Shown in pieces: positions 8,323 through 16,155 of a stretch of DNA of 17,208 bases. A model generated the notes under the pieces. The model worked only from the letters and a program-made list of their open reading frames with translations, did no database searches and was not told the DNA's origin. Every line of letters begins with the position of its first letter. The stretch's first letter is position 1. Source of the stretch: Acidiferrobacteraceae bacterium (GTDB lineage Bacteria; Pseudomonadota; Gammaproteobacteria; Arenicellales; UBA868). The stretch spans positions 1 through 17,208 of the forward strand of contig PCBE01000038.1 of assembly GCA_002731295.1 (NCBI GenBank), read 5' to 3'. The position numbers and the translations under genes are program-made.

Positions 8323-8343
8323 TAGTCTGCCCTCATCAGACTA
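8323..8343. repeat. Short perfect inverted repeat upstream of the sulfurtransferase gene
   Basis: TAGTCTG and its exact reverse complement CAGACTA flank a 7-base loop. It lies in the 161-base gap between the PLP gene and the sulfurtransferase gene, about 70 bases before the latter's ATG. It could be an operator or a weak hairpin. It lacks a following T-tract, so it is not a standard terminator. A 7-bp stem may also occur by chance. Confidence 0.3.
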
Positions 8344-8411
8344 GCTTCGCTAAAATAGTACGGGTTATGTACCTGAACGTTGCCGGAAAATATCTCTGAT
8401 CTAAATCGACT

Positions 8412-9242
8412 ATGACTGAAACACCGATACTGGTCACAACAGAAGAGTTGGATGACCATCTCGATAGCGCAGAGGTGCGTGTGGTTGATCTCAGTAAATT
8501 AGAACATTACGCTTTCAGCCATATCCCAGGTGCCATTCACCTGGACTATGTGACACTGTTAGATGGCAACAAACCAGCCCCGGGCCGACTTCCGCCTGGC
8601 AAACAGCTGGAACAACTCAGTTCAGTACTGGGATTAAGCAACGGTTGCTGGATTATTGCCTGTGATGATGAAGGCAGTGGCCGTGCCGCCCGCCTGCTAT
8701 GGACATTACATGTGATGGGCTACCCCAGCTGTTCAGTACTCGACGGTGGAATGACCGCCTGGAGAAACGAGCAACGTCGATTAACCGCGGAACAACCACT
8801 GCAGGAAAATACCGCACCCAGAGTAGCCATGGATACTTCTGTCATCGCGACTCGGGAATACATTCTGTCCCACCTGAATGATGACCAGGTTAGCTTAGTC
8901 GATGCCCGAACTCCGGAAGAGTACATTGGAACCAAGCAGCTCAGTTCTCGGTCTGGCCACATTCCAGGCGCGGTTAACCTGAACTGGCTGGATACGATTG
9001 ATACCAACAATCACTTGAGACTAAAGCCAAGAAGAATGCTTAAGGATATACTGGAAGCTCGGCAGATTCTGCCAGCGCGTGAAGTGATTACCTACTGCCA
9101 GACACACCATCGCTCGGCCCATACCTGGATGCTGCTTAAATCCCTGGGCTACCCGACCGTACGCGGCTATCCCGGTTCGTGGTCAGAGTGGGGGAATGAC
9201 CCTGAAACGCCGATCCAGACCTTATCTGAGGTAAATCCATGA
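8412..9242 (+). CDS. Two-domain sulfurtransferase (thiosulfate/3-mercaptopyruvate sulfurtransferase family)
   Basis: This protein has two rhodanese domains in 276 residues, the normal length for the family. The N-terminal domain (about 8-125) has FSHIPGAIHLDY and DDEGSGRAARLLWTLHVMGY and lacks the catalytic Cys, as is usual. The C-terminal domain (about 145-265) has SLVDARTPEEY, RSGHIPGAVNLNW and the catalytic Cys229 in YCQTHHRSA. The loop QTHHRS differs from the CGSGVT type of mercaptopyruvate enzymes and the CRKGVT type of thiosulfate enzymes, so the donor is uncertain. Such enzymes pass sulfur through a cysteine persulfide to cyanide, thiols or carrier proteins. Its TGA overlaps the ATG of the next gene (ATGA), showing translational coupling with the DAHPS-like enzyme. 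There is no obvious ribosome binding site and no signal peptide. Confidence 0.9.
   Translation: MTETPILVTTEELDDHLDSAEVRVVDLSKLEHYAFSHIPGAIHLDYVTLLDGNKPAPGRLPPGKQLEQLSSVLGLSNGCWIIACDDEGSGRAARLLWTLHVMGYPSCSVLDGGMTAWRNEQRRLTAEQPLQENTAPRVAMDTSVIATREYILSHLNDDQVSLVDARTPEEYIGTKQLSSRSGHIPGAVNLNWLDTIDTNNHLRLKPRRMLKDILEARQILPAREVITYCQTHHRSAHTWMLLKSLGYPTVRGYPGSWSEWGNDPETPIQTLSEVNP
9228..9232 (+). promoter_or_regulatory. Ribosome binding site of the DAHPS-like gene
   Basis: GAGGT lies six bases before the ATG at 9239, inside the last codons of the sulfurtransferase. It supports the overlapping ATGA start. Confidence 0.6.
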
Positions 9243-10354
9243 TCATAATCCTGCGTCCCGATACTGATATTGCATCTCCGGAGGGGAAGGCCGTGCTTGA
9301 TTTTCTGGCCACCCGCCCGGGGGTCATGCCACAGGTGCACAGTGTGACCGGAACGGGTCGCATTCTGACGGAAATTTACGCCGTCGGTGATACCGACTCA
9401 CTCGATCCGCAGGAGGTAGCGAGCTTGCCGTCGGTCGAGCGTGTCGTCCGGGTTTCTCGAGATTATCGGATAATCGGCCGCCACGCTGATGATGATCGGG
9501 TTGGGGGTTTTGACTACAACGGCATTCGATTTGACCAGCAGTCGCTACACCTCTTTGCCGGATTGTGTGCCGTCGACAGTCGGGACAATGTGGAAACCAT
9601 GATGCGTGCGCTGAACGAACATGGATTACCCTGCACACGTATGGGAGCCTTTAAGCCGCGGACAAACCCCTATTCATTCCAGGGACACGGTACCGAATGC
9701 CTGCCTTGGGTTTTTGAACTGGCTGGCAAGTATGACATCAAGGTCATCGCTATGGAGGTAACCCATGACACCCAGGTGGATGACATTTTGACCGCGCTGG
9801 ATGATGCCGGACACCCAACCGGGGTCATGCTTCAGATCGGCACCCGTAACACGCAGAACTTTGAACTTCTCAAAGCTGTCGGCCGACAGACCGAACTACC
9901 GGTGTTGATCAAGCGGGGATTCGGGATCACTTTGGAAGAATCGTTGAATGCAACCGAATATCTAGCACGGGAAGGCAACGGTAATATAGTTTTCTGTCTG
10001 CGTGGCATGAAAACCAACCTTGGTGACCCACACCGAAATTTTGTCGACTTTTCACATGTCCCGGCAGTTAAGCATCTGACCCATCTGCCAGTTTGTATTG
10101 ATCCGTCACATTCCGTAGGCAGTCGCAATCGCGGGCCTGACGGGATCCTGGACATCATGCACGTAACCGCACAGGGCATCATCGCCGGTGCCAACATGGT
10201 ACTTGTCGATTTTCATCCCAGGCCTGAACAGGCGCTTGTCGACGGCCCCCAAGCACTGCATCTGGACGAGCTGTCCTGGTTTTTGGACGATATGAGCATC
10301 GCCCATGAAGCTCATGGCAAACGAACCCAGCTTGCAAAACAAAATAACGGGTAA
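9239..10354 (+). CDS. DAHP synthase-like aldolase (type I-beta, Thermotoga/Bacillus-type architecture), diverged
   Basis: This 371-residue protein has an N-terminal ferredoxin-like regulatory domain (1 to about 80, ending VVRVSRDYRIIGR) followed by the (beta/alpha)8 barrel. Genuine enzymes of this type join PEP and erythrose 4-phosphate at the start of the shikimate pathway. Barrel motifs GAFKPRTNPYSFQG, LQIGTRNTQNFELL, VLIKRG and DPSHSVG are kept. By alignment from memory with the Thermotoga enzyme, the metal ligands are Cys110, His291, Asp324 (Glu in the reference) and Asp335. The usual AGPC reads AGLC, the usual CERG reads CLRG, and about seven residues are inserted after DPSHSVG. No other aromatic-pathway gene is nearby, and the start overlaps the sulfurtransferase stop. 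It may be a true DAHP synthase isozyme or a paralogue with another aldehyde substrate; I favour the second only mildly. Confidence 0.87.
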   Translation: MIIILRPDTDIASPEGKAVLDFLATRPGVMPQVHSVTGTGRILTEIYAVGDTDSLDPQEVASLPSVERVVRVSRDYRIIGRHADDDRVGGFDYNGIRFDQQSLHLFAGLCAVDSRDNVETMMRALNEHGLPCTRMGAFKPRTNPYSFQGHGTECLPWVFELAGKYDIKVIAMEVTHDTQVDDILTALDDAGHPTGVMLQIGTRNTQNFELLKAVGRQTELPVLIKRGFGITLEESLNATEYLAREGNGNIVFCLRGMKTNLGDPHRNFVDFSHVPAVKHLTHLPVCIDPSHSVGSRNRGPDGILDIMHVTAQGIIAGANMVLVDFHPRPEQALVDGPQALHLDELSWFLDDMSIAHEAHGKRTQLAKQNNG

Positions 10355-10393
10355 ACTTTGTATTCACTACCCATCAACCTTTTAGACAGAACT

Positions 10394-10777
10394 GTGAACA
10401 AATCGAACAACGACTGGGAAAATACACTGACGCCCGAGCAGTACAGGATCTGTCGACTTAAGGGAACCGAGCCGCCTTTCAGTGGGGAATACAACAGCAG
10501 CAAATTAGCTGGCACCTATAGCTGCATCTGCTGTGGCAGTGAACTCTTTAGCTCACGCGAAAAATTTGATTCAGGCTCAGGCTGGCCCAGTTTCTGGCAA
10601 CCCATTTCAGATAACGCTGTTATTACAAACACTGACCACAGCCATGGCATGATCAGGACTGAGGTCACGTGCAGCAATTGTGATGCTCATCTGGGCCACG
10701 TATTTAAGGATGGACCTGAACCGACAGGTCAACGCTACTGCATCAACTCAATATCGCTGCAGTTAGTGCCTGACTGA
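10394..10777 (+). CDS. msrB: Peptide-methionine (R)-S-oxide reductase MsrB
   Basis: MsrB reduces the R form of methionine sulfoxide in proteins. From the GTG at 10394 it has 127 residues, the normal size of a stand-alone cytoplasmic enzyme. The structural zinc is held by Cys44/Cys47 (CICC) and Cys93/Cys96 (CSNC). The catalytic Cys116 is in RYCINS, and GWPSF, HSHGM and HLGHVF are intact. The common resolving Cys before GWPSF is Ser here (SGSGWPSF), so recycling must use another thiol or thioredoxin directly. The frame is also open to a TTG at 10358, three bases after the preceding stop. I prefer the GTG because [17 protein letters not shown] matches where family members begin, but neither start has a good ribosome binding site. 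It may be co-transcribed with the DAHPS-like gene. Confidence 0.93.
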   Translation: MNKSNNDWENTLTPEQYRICRLKGTEPPFSGEYNSSKLAGTYSCICCGSELFSSREKFDSGSGWPSFWQPISDNAVITNTDHSHGMIRTEVTCSNCDAHLGHVFKDGPEPTGQRYCINSISLQLVPD

Positions 10778-10783
10778 ATACAA

Positions 10784-10806
10784 CAGCACGTTAATTGCTG
10801 CGTTTT
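10784..10806 (+). terminator. Possible weak terminator between convergent msrB and transglycosylase genes
   Basis: CAGCA and TGCTG pair around a 7-base loop and are followed by CGTTTT. The stem is only 5 bp and overlaps the last codons of the convergent gene, so this is a weak call. Confidence 0.22.
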
Positions 10807-13607
10807 CTGATTGAGGGAATACGCAAGATGTTGCCGGCAATCGGCAAGGTAGTTCGAAGTTCCGGGTTGTACCGCATAATCAGCCAAACCGGTAATTCGA
10901 ATGAACTGGCAACTCGCCAGACGCTGTCTCCCGGTTGAATGGTGTATTGCTGAACGTTTAACACTTCGAAGTTTTCCTTGAATTCTTCCACCAGTACGCG
11001 GTGGTATTCCAGCCGTCGCTGGTCGAATGCGGAAGCCTGGGTCTGCTCTGAAACGGGCAGTAACAGTACATCACCCACTTGAAGATTCTGCGTCTTCTGA
11101 ATACCGTTAAGTTCCCGAATCGCAGCGATACTACCCAAACGCAGCCAATCTGAATAGTGGCCCAGTGTTTCACCTGGTTCAATATTGATTCGATATACCC
11201 GTTTCCCGGCCTGTTCTGTAGCTTGTATGCGGAATTCAATATCCTGATCTAAAGGTCCGATCACGCGTGAAGGCGGTGTTACGACTTCGCTAGATACAGC
11301 ACTGGCTTTGTCTGGCTGGTCCTGCTTGCTACTGACCTTTGTGCTGCCACTGTCATCGGTGCTGATCAACTTAGACACACCGGCTCCCGATGTTGTTGAC
11401 AAAGATCTGTGATTTCGGGCATTCGCTGGCAGTCGCAACGCCTGACCCGGTACGATAATCGAGGCCATCTGCAGCCCGTTGAAAGCCAGTAACTCATCAC
11501 ATGACACACCCCTGTTGTGTGCGATCTCACAAACCGAATCACCCGCTGTAACTGTGTAAATGGATTCTGAACTCGCCGGGTCCCTTCTGTTTGGCCCTAA
11601 GGCCTTGGCAACATCCTCGGATACACCTGAAACCAGCAGCTTCTGGCCTGGATGAATAACACTGCGTCTACCCAATCTATTGTCTGTGAGCAGAGCCTTG
11701 CAGCTCACGCCCAGGCGGGCAGCAATCCGGCACGCGCTGTCTCCTTGTTTTACACGGTACTCGACGACAGTTGTTTTGAGCGTTTTCCTGGTCGAAGACT
11801 GTTGTCTGCCAGTACCAGTGGCTGTGTTCAGCTGACGCGGAATCCGAAGCGTCTGGCCGGGGTAAATCAGGTCCTGCTGGCTGAGTTCATTCGCCGCAAG
11901 TAAGGTGTCGCATGACACCCCGTATCGCGATGCGACGCCACAGGCACTGTCACCTTTCCTGACTGTATAGGTGTCTCCACCTCTGGTCTCAGCCAACGCG
12001 CCAGGGATCACCAATCTCCGGCCGACAGAGAGGACAGAACCCGATGTAAGTCCATTCGCAGCCAGTAATGCACGGCACTTAACGCCATAGCGCTGCGCAA
12101 CACCACAAACGGTATCGCCCGGTGCAACAGTGTATGCACCCGGGTCAGCGCGGCTGAGCAGTCGACGTTTTCCGGAAGTACCCATCGGAATCTGAATCGA
12201 CTGACCAACACGAATCACGGCCTGCCTTCCCAGCCTGTTCATATCGATCAGATCGCGACACTTCACCCGAAACGCACTGGAGATCGCACAGGCCGTATCA
12301 CCGGGTCTGACCGTATAACGCTTTGGCGTACCACGATCCGCCTCTGGTGGCAGTGAATGCAGATAAGCAATTTTATCTGCCCAGCCGCCCTGACGCAGAG
12401 GCAGGCGCAGCGGGTAACCGCCAGGAATTTCGCGCCAACCGTGCCAAACAAACCGTGTCAACGCTGGATTTAACGATTTCAGCCTGGATAGGCTAATTCC
12501 AAAAACCACTCTTATCCTGTCGATTGAAGCGCTCTTGCGCAACATGATCGTATCGTAGCGCAACGGTCTTCCCTTTGAATACGATCCGAAAAAACGACTG
12601 GAGTTTTGTGCAACATGTCGTGCCGCAAGAAAACCTGCGTAGAAATTCTTGACCGCAACACGGAATTTCTTGGTTCGATAACGGTTTAGAACTGTAAGAA
12701 AATCCGGACCGAGTTTCTTTATGGCTCTTCGCATACCGTTAACACCATAGTTGTAAGAGGTAATTACAAACGGGGTCAGTTCGCTGTCTGAGACGTTAGC
12801 TTTCTTCGACCGGGCAGCAACTGTCAGATTTTTTCGGCTATCTTTGAGATAGCGCGCCGCTGCCCAGCTAGCCGCTTCCGGATCCAGTCTCTCGTCCATA
12901 GTCGCATTCAACTCAAGTCCCAATACACGTGCGGTCCGTGGCATGATCTGCCACATACCTGCAGCCCCTACTCTGGAATACGCTTCGGGGTTATAGGAAG
13001 ATTCTACAAATGGCAGGTATTGAATATCCTGATGTAACCCCGCGTCTTTGAGTACCCGCCTGACAATCGGTCCGTAGGTCCCAAATCGGCGCAAAGCATT
13101 CCGAAAACCATCCTTATTTCCACTCTGACACCGAAGATTCCTGGCTGCGCGACGAAGTGCAGCTGGCGATCTTCCCGGAAACATATTGAGGTAGTGCTTA
13201 TCTTTTGCCTGAGTGATTGTTTTTTTTCGCTCAATCAAAATCGCAATGCGTTCTAACCGTAGACGGATCTGGCGCTTCTGTTCTTTAATGAACTGTGTGT
13301 TGCCGTTTGTCCCACACGCTTTGCCCTTGATGATTTTGTAGACCCGATGGGGCCTCTGCGCATCATGGAGAATCGCATCATTGGTTCTCCATCGACCATA
13401 CACATCGATCCAAAAATCGACCCTCCGTCGAAGCGCATCGGGACAGGGAAAATACTGACTACACTTGAGTTTGTGATGTTGGACCAGGTGGTCAGCGGCT
13501 GATTGACCTGCCGGATACATCCAAGTCAGAAACACAGCCACGACCATCCATACAAGTGGCAGAGGCCACCTGCGGAGACAGAAATGCTCAGGTCTGGTTA
13601 CAAGCAA
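10791..13607 (-). CDS. Secreted MltD-like lytic transglycosylase with seven LysM repeats
   Basis: This 938-residue periplasmic enzyme would cleave peptidoglycan glycan strands. A signal peptide is visible: Arg-rich start (LRRW), hydrophobic core at about 15-31, and an AGQSAA cleavage region near 33-38. The SLT domain (about 180-335) has the catalytic Glu202 in VESSYNPEA, then GAAGMWQIMPRTAR and a TSYNYGVNGMRRA segment. A LysM-like relic sits near 370-404. Seven LysM repeats follow at about 430-474, 492-535, 546-590, 616-660, 683-727, 804-851 and 887-931. The first five each carry a CX9C pair (440/450, 501/511, 556/566, 626/636, 693/703); the last two have none. Ordinary MltD has about 450 residues and two or so LysM repeats, so this is an expanded form. 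The start is TTG; an in-frame TAA lies two codons upstream, and the next ATG would cut into the signal peptide. Confidence 0.92.
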   Translation of the reverse strand: MLVTRPEHFCLRRWPLPLVWMVVAVFLTWMYPAGQSAADHLVQHHKLKCSQYFPCPDALRRRVDFWIDVYGRWRTNDAILHDAQRPHRVYKIIKGKACGTNGNTQFIKEQKRQIRLRLERIAILIERKKTITQAKDKHYLNMFPGRSPAALRRAARNLRCQSGNKDGFRNALRRFGTYGPIVRRVLKDAGLHQDIQYLPFVESSYNPEAYSRVGAAGMWQIMPRTARVLGLELNATMDERLDPEAASWAAARYLKDSRKNLTVAARSKKANVSDSELTPFVITSYNYGVNGMRRAIKKLGPDFLTVLNRYRTKKFRVAVKNFYAGFLAARHVAQNSSRFFGSYSKGRPLRYDTIMLRKSASIDRIRVVFGISLSRLKSLNPALTRFVWHGWREIPGGYPLRLPLRQGGWADKIAYLHSLPPEADRGTPKRYTVRPGDTACAISSAFRVKCRDLIDMNRLGRQAVIRVGQSIQIPMGTSGKRRLLSRADPGAYTVAPGDTVCGVAQRYGVKCRALLAANGLTSGSVLSVGRRLVIPGALAETRGGDTYTVRKGDSACGVASRYGVSCDTLLAANELSQQDLIYPGQTLRIPRQLNTATGTGRQQSSTRKTLKTTVVEYRVKQGDSACRIAARLGVSCKALLTDNRLGRRSVIHPGQKLLVSGVSEDVAKALGPNRRDPASSESIYTVTAGDSVCEIAHNRGVSCDELLAFNGLQMASIIVPGQALRLPANARNHRSLSTTSGAGVSKLISTDDSGSTKVSSKQDQPDKASAVSSEVVTPPSRVIGPLDQDIEFRIQATEQAGKRVYRINIEPGETLGHYSDWLRLGSIAAIRELNGIQKTQNLQVGDVLLLPVSEQTQASAFDQRRLEYHRVLVEEFKENFEVLNVQQYTIQPGDSVWRVASSFELPVWLIMRYNPELRTTLPIAGNILRIPSIRKRSN

Positions 13608-13759
13608 TATTTATCGTCCGTGCCGACGAAGAGGAGACACTGCCTAAGATCTAGATTTAACGCCACACCCAGCCCTGATCCTAACAATTTACACACGGGG
13701 TGAAAAGCGCCTGTCCATGAAAGAGGTAGCGGAGCTGCATGGTTTGATACACTCCAACT

Positions 13760-13825
13760 ATGATTCAAGCCTGGATCGATCAATACACCACTTCACCTGA
13801 ACTGGATCTGCCGGAGAGCCCATGA
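13760..13825 (+). CDS. Possible 21-codon leader ORF overlapping the fumarase start
   Basis: ATG at 13760 opens a frame reading MIQAWIDQYTTSPELDLPES plus one residue. Its TGA overlaps the fumarase ATG as ATGA, the arrangement seen in translationally coupled pairs. It has no clear ribosome binding site and no recognisable family, so it may be chance. Confidence 0.18.
   Translation: MIQAWIDQYTTSPELDLPESP
13813..13816 (+). promoter_or_regulatory. fumA: Ribosome binding site of the fumarase gene
   Basis: GGAG five bases before the ATG at 13822 fixes the fumarase start. The 214 bases between here and the divergent transglycosylase gene must hold promoters for both genes, but no clear -35/-10 pair stands out. 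Confidence 0.6.
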
Positions 13826-15345
13826 GCGTCATTTCCAGAGAAGATTTTGTCGGAAGCATCGCCGACGGTCTGCAGTACATCTCTTTCTACCATCCACCCG
13901 ACTTTGTCCAAGCAATGGCTCGAGCCTTCGAACGGGAAGAGTCTCCAGCAGCGAAAAACGCGATCGGCCAGATACTGCTCAATTCGAAGATGGCAGCCCT
14001 GGGGCAGCGGCCAGTTTGTCAGGACACAGGGATCGTTGTCGTGTTTCTTAAGTTTGGACTGAATGTTGGTTTTGATACCGATGATTCGGTTCAGGAAATG
14101 ATCGATGAGGGTGTCCGTCGAGCCTACAACAACCCGGACAATCCTCTTCGAGCCTCAGTGGTGTCGCCCCCCTTCGGTAAAAGACACAACACCGGAGACA
14201 ACACACCGGCTGTTGTACACACCGAACTCGTAGCCGGTGATGCGATAGAGATCACCCTCGCCGCCAAGGGCGGCGGATCGGAAAACAAAGCCCGATTCAG
14301 CATCTTGAACCCCAGTGACAGCCTATCGGACTGGGTCGTGGAGACGATACCGGGCATGGGAGCTGGCTGGTGCCCGCCGGGTATTCTTGGCATAGGCGTT
14401 GGGGGCACTCCGGAAAAAGCGATGGTGCTGGCCAAGAAATCCCTGATGTCACCGATTGATATGGATGAGTTGATCTCGAAGGGACCGGACAACGACATCG
14501 ATGCGCTACGCCTTGAGATCTACCAACGGGTTAACCAGACAGGTATCGGTGCTCAGGGCCTTGGTGGCCTCACGACTGTGCTGGATGTCAAGATCCTGTC
14601 GTACCCTACCCATGCTGCCTCCCTCCCTGTCGCGATGATTCCCAACTGTGCTGCCACGCGGCACATACACTTTTCTCTGGATGGCACTGGATCTGCCAAG
14701 CTGACGCCACCAGACCTTGGCAACTGGCCGGAGATAGGGACCGACGTCGCAAGTCAGGGTCGACAAATCAATGTGGACATGCTCACTCGTAATGACATTG
14801 CGAACTGGCAACCAGGAGAAAATCTACTGCTGTCCGGCAAAATTCTCACCGGAAGAGATGCAGCGCACAAACGGATTGCCGATCTGGTCACTCGTGGCGA
14901 ACCATTGCCTGAGGGGGTAGATTTTAGCAATCGGCTGATCTACTACGTGGGCCCTGTTGACCCGGTCGGTGAAGAAGTGGTCGGACCTGCCGGACCGACC
15001 ACTGCGACACGTATGGACAAATTCACAGAAATGATGCTCGCAGAAACAGGGCTGATCGGCATGATTGGAAAAGCAGAACGTGGACCCAGTGCGATCGAGT
15101 CGATTCGAAAGCACCGCGCGGTGTATCTGATTGCCATTGGTGGTGCTGCCTATCTCGTATCCAAGGCCATTCGTTCGGCACGTATCGTTGCTTTTGAAGA
15201 TCTCGGTATGGAAGCAATCTATGAATTCGAGGTCAAGGACATGCCGGTTACGGTCGCTGTAGACAGTAATGGAACTTCTGTACACCGTACAGGGCCTGAG
15301 TTATGGCGCCAGCGTATTGCAGAAATTCCGGTAAGGGTCAGCTGA
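13822..15345 (+). CDS. fumA: Class I fumarate hydratase, [4Fe-4S] type
   Basis: Fumarase converts fumarate to malate reversibly in the citric acid cycle, in the cytoplasm. At 507 residues this single-chain class I enzyme joins the alpha part (iron-sulfur hydro-lyase) and the beta part. The three cluster cysteines expected from the family are present with the right spacing: Cys66 (RPVCQDTG), Cys184 (GWCPPGILGIG) and Cys276 (IPNCAATRHIHF). The C-terminal part holds SGKILTGRDAAHKR, VGPAGPTTATRMDKF, GMIGKAERGP, GGAAYLVSKAIR and FEDLGMEAIYEFEVKDMPV, all close to family consensus. The N terminus is shorter than E. coli FumA by about 40 residues. A related function, tartrate dehydratase, is much less likely for a fused chain this close to fumarase. 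The cluster is expected to be sensitive to oxygen and superoxide. It is followed after 140 bases by pdxH. Confidence 0.95.
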   Translation: MSVISREDFVGSIADGLQYISFYHPPDFVQAMARAFEREESPAAKNAIGQILLNSKMAALGQRPVCQDTGIVVVFLKFGLNVGFDTDDSVQEMIDEGVRRAYNNPDNPLRASVVSPPFGKRHNTGDNTPAVVHTELVAGDAIEITLAAKGGGSENKARFSILNPSDSLSDWVVETIPGMGAGWCPPGILGIGVGGTPEKAMVLAKKSLMSPIDMDELISKGPDNDIDALRLEIYQRVNQTGIGAQGLGGLTTVLDVKILSYPTHAASLPVAMIPNCAATRHIHFSLDGTGSAKLTPPDLGNWPEIGTDVASQGRQINVDMLTRNDIANWQPGENLLLSGKILTGRDAAHKRIADLVTRGEPLPEGVDFSNRLIYYVGPVDPVGEEVVGPAGPTTATRMDKFTEMMLAETGLIGMIGKAERGPSAIESIRKHRAVYLIAIGGAAYLVSKAIRSARIVAFEDLGMEAIYEFEVKDMPVTVAVDSNGTSVHRTGPELWRQRIAEIPVRVS

Positions 15346-15485
15346 TACACGTAAACTGCCTTGCAAAACCTTCCCCCGCATTATCCACGGACGAATTATC
15401 GCCCTTCAGTTACGGACTGCAACGGACCGCACCTGACCTTCACAATCGGGTCGATAATGACCTGATCCGACCAAAGTTTCCCGGA

Positions 15486-16133
15486 ATGTCCATGAAAATA
15501 CCTGAAGAGATCAAGCAGGATTTCTCTCGCGAGCCGCTGGATGCCAAGAGCCTGCTGCCTGACCCTTTTGATCAGTTTGAAGCCTGGTTTAGCCAGGCCT
15601 GTGCGGAAAATCTACCCGCTCCTAATGCCATGTCCCTGGCTACAGCATCAGCAGACGGATCGCCCACAGTTAGAATGGTGCTGCTTAAAGTTTACGACCG
15701 CGATGGCTTTGTTTTCTTTACCAACTACGGCAGCCGTAAGGCACAGCAGATCGCAGAAAACCCGCGTGTTTCTCTGCTGTTTCCCTGGTTCAGTATGGGA
15801 CGACAGGTCACGATAACCGGCATCGCCCAGCGTATTCCAACCGCAGCATCACTGCGCTACTTTCTATCGAGAAGCCGGGGAAGTCAGCTCGGTGCCTGGA
15901 CATCTGACCAGAGCAGTGTCATCTCTTCCCGGACTGTGCTGGAAACTACCCTGGCCAGAATGAAACAGAAGTTCAGTACCGGAGAGATCCCACTGCCTGA
16001 TTTTTGGGGAGGGTTCCGCGTCACCCCAGAAACCATTGAATTCTGGCAGAGCCAACCAGATCGTCTACATGACCGATTTGTCTACGTGCTTGACGACGCT
16101 AACAGCTGGTCGATCGAACGGCTGGCACCCTGA
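15486..16133 (+). CDS. pdxH: Pyridoxamine/pyridoxine 5'-phosphate oxidase
   Basis: PdxH is an FMN enzyme that oxidises pyridoxamine or pyridoxine phosphate to PLP with oxygen. From the ATG at 15486 it has 215 residues, the usual length. The family signature IEFWQSQPDRLHDR lies at 184-197. RMVLLKVYDRDGFVFFTNY (about 63-80) forms the FMN-binding core, and SRSRGSQLGAWTSDQSS (about 128-144) and the C-terminal ERLAP match the consensus. The same frame stays open 61 codons further up, into the end of the fumarase gene, but those residues do not resemble PdxH, so the internal ATG is chosen; another ATG lies two codons later. The ribosome binding site is weak. Two PLP enzymes are encoded in this window, but PdxH serves the whole cell, so the proximity need not be functional. 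It is convergent with the MttB-family gene. Confidence 0.95.
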   Translation: MSMKIPEEIKQDFSREPLDAKSLLPDPFDQFEAWFSQACAENLPAPNAMSLATASADGSPTVRMVLLKVYDRDGFVFFTNYGSRKAQQIAENPRVSLLFPWFSMGRQVTITGIAQRIPTAASLRYFLSRSRGSQLGAWTSDQSSVISSRTVLETTLARMKQKFSTGEIPLPDFWGGFRVTPETIEFWQSQPDRLHDRFVYVLDDANSWSIERLAP

Positions 16134-16155
16134 ACAACAACCAGTCGTCGCCAGA

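Noticed and set aside
10358..10393. TTG start for MsrB
   Set aside because: It would add 12 residues with no match to the family start; the GTG at 10394 fits better, although no good ribosome binding site decides it.
14824..15285. 153-codon minus-strand open frame
   Set aside because: It is antisense to the strongly conserved C-terminal part of fumarase.
15303..15485. N-terminal extension of PdxH
   Set aside because: The frame is open, but the residues do not resemble PdxH and overlap the end of fumarase. The internal ATG at 15486 gives the normal length.
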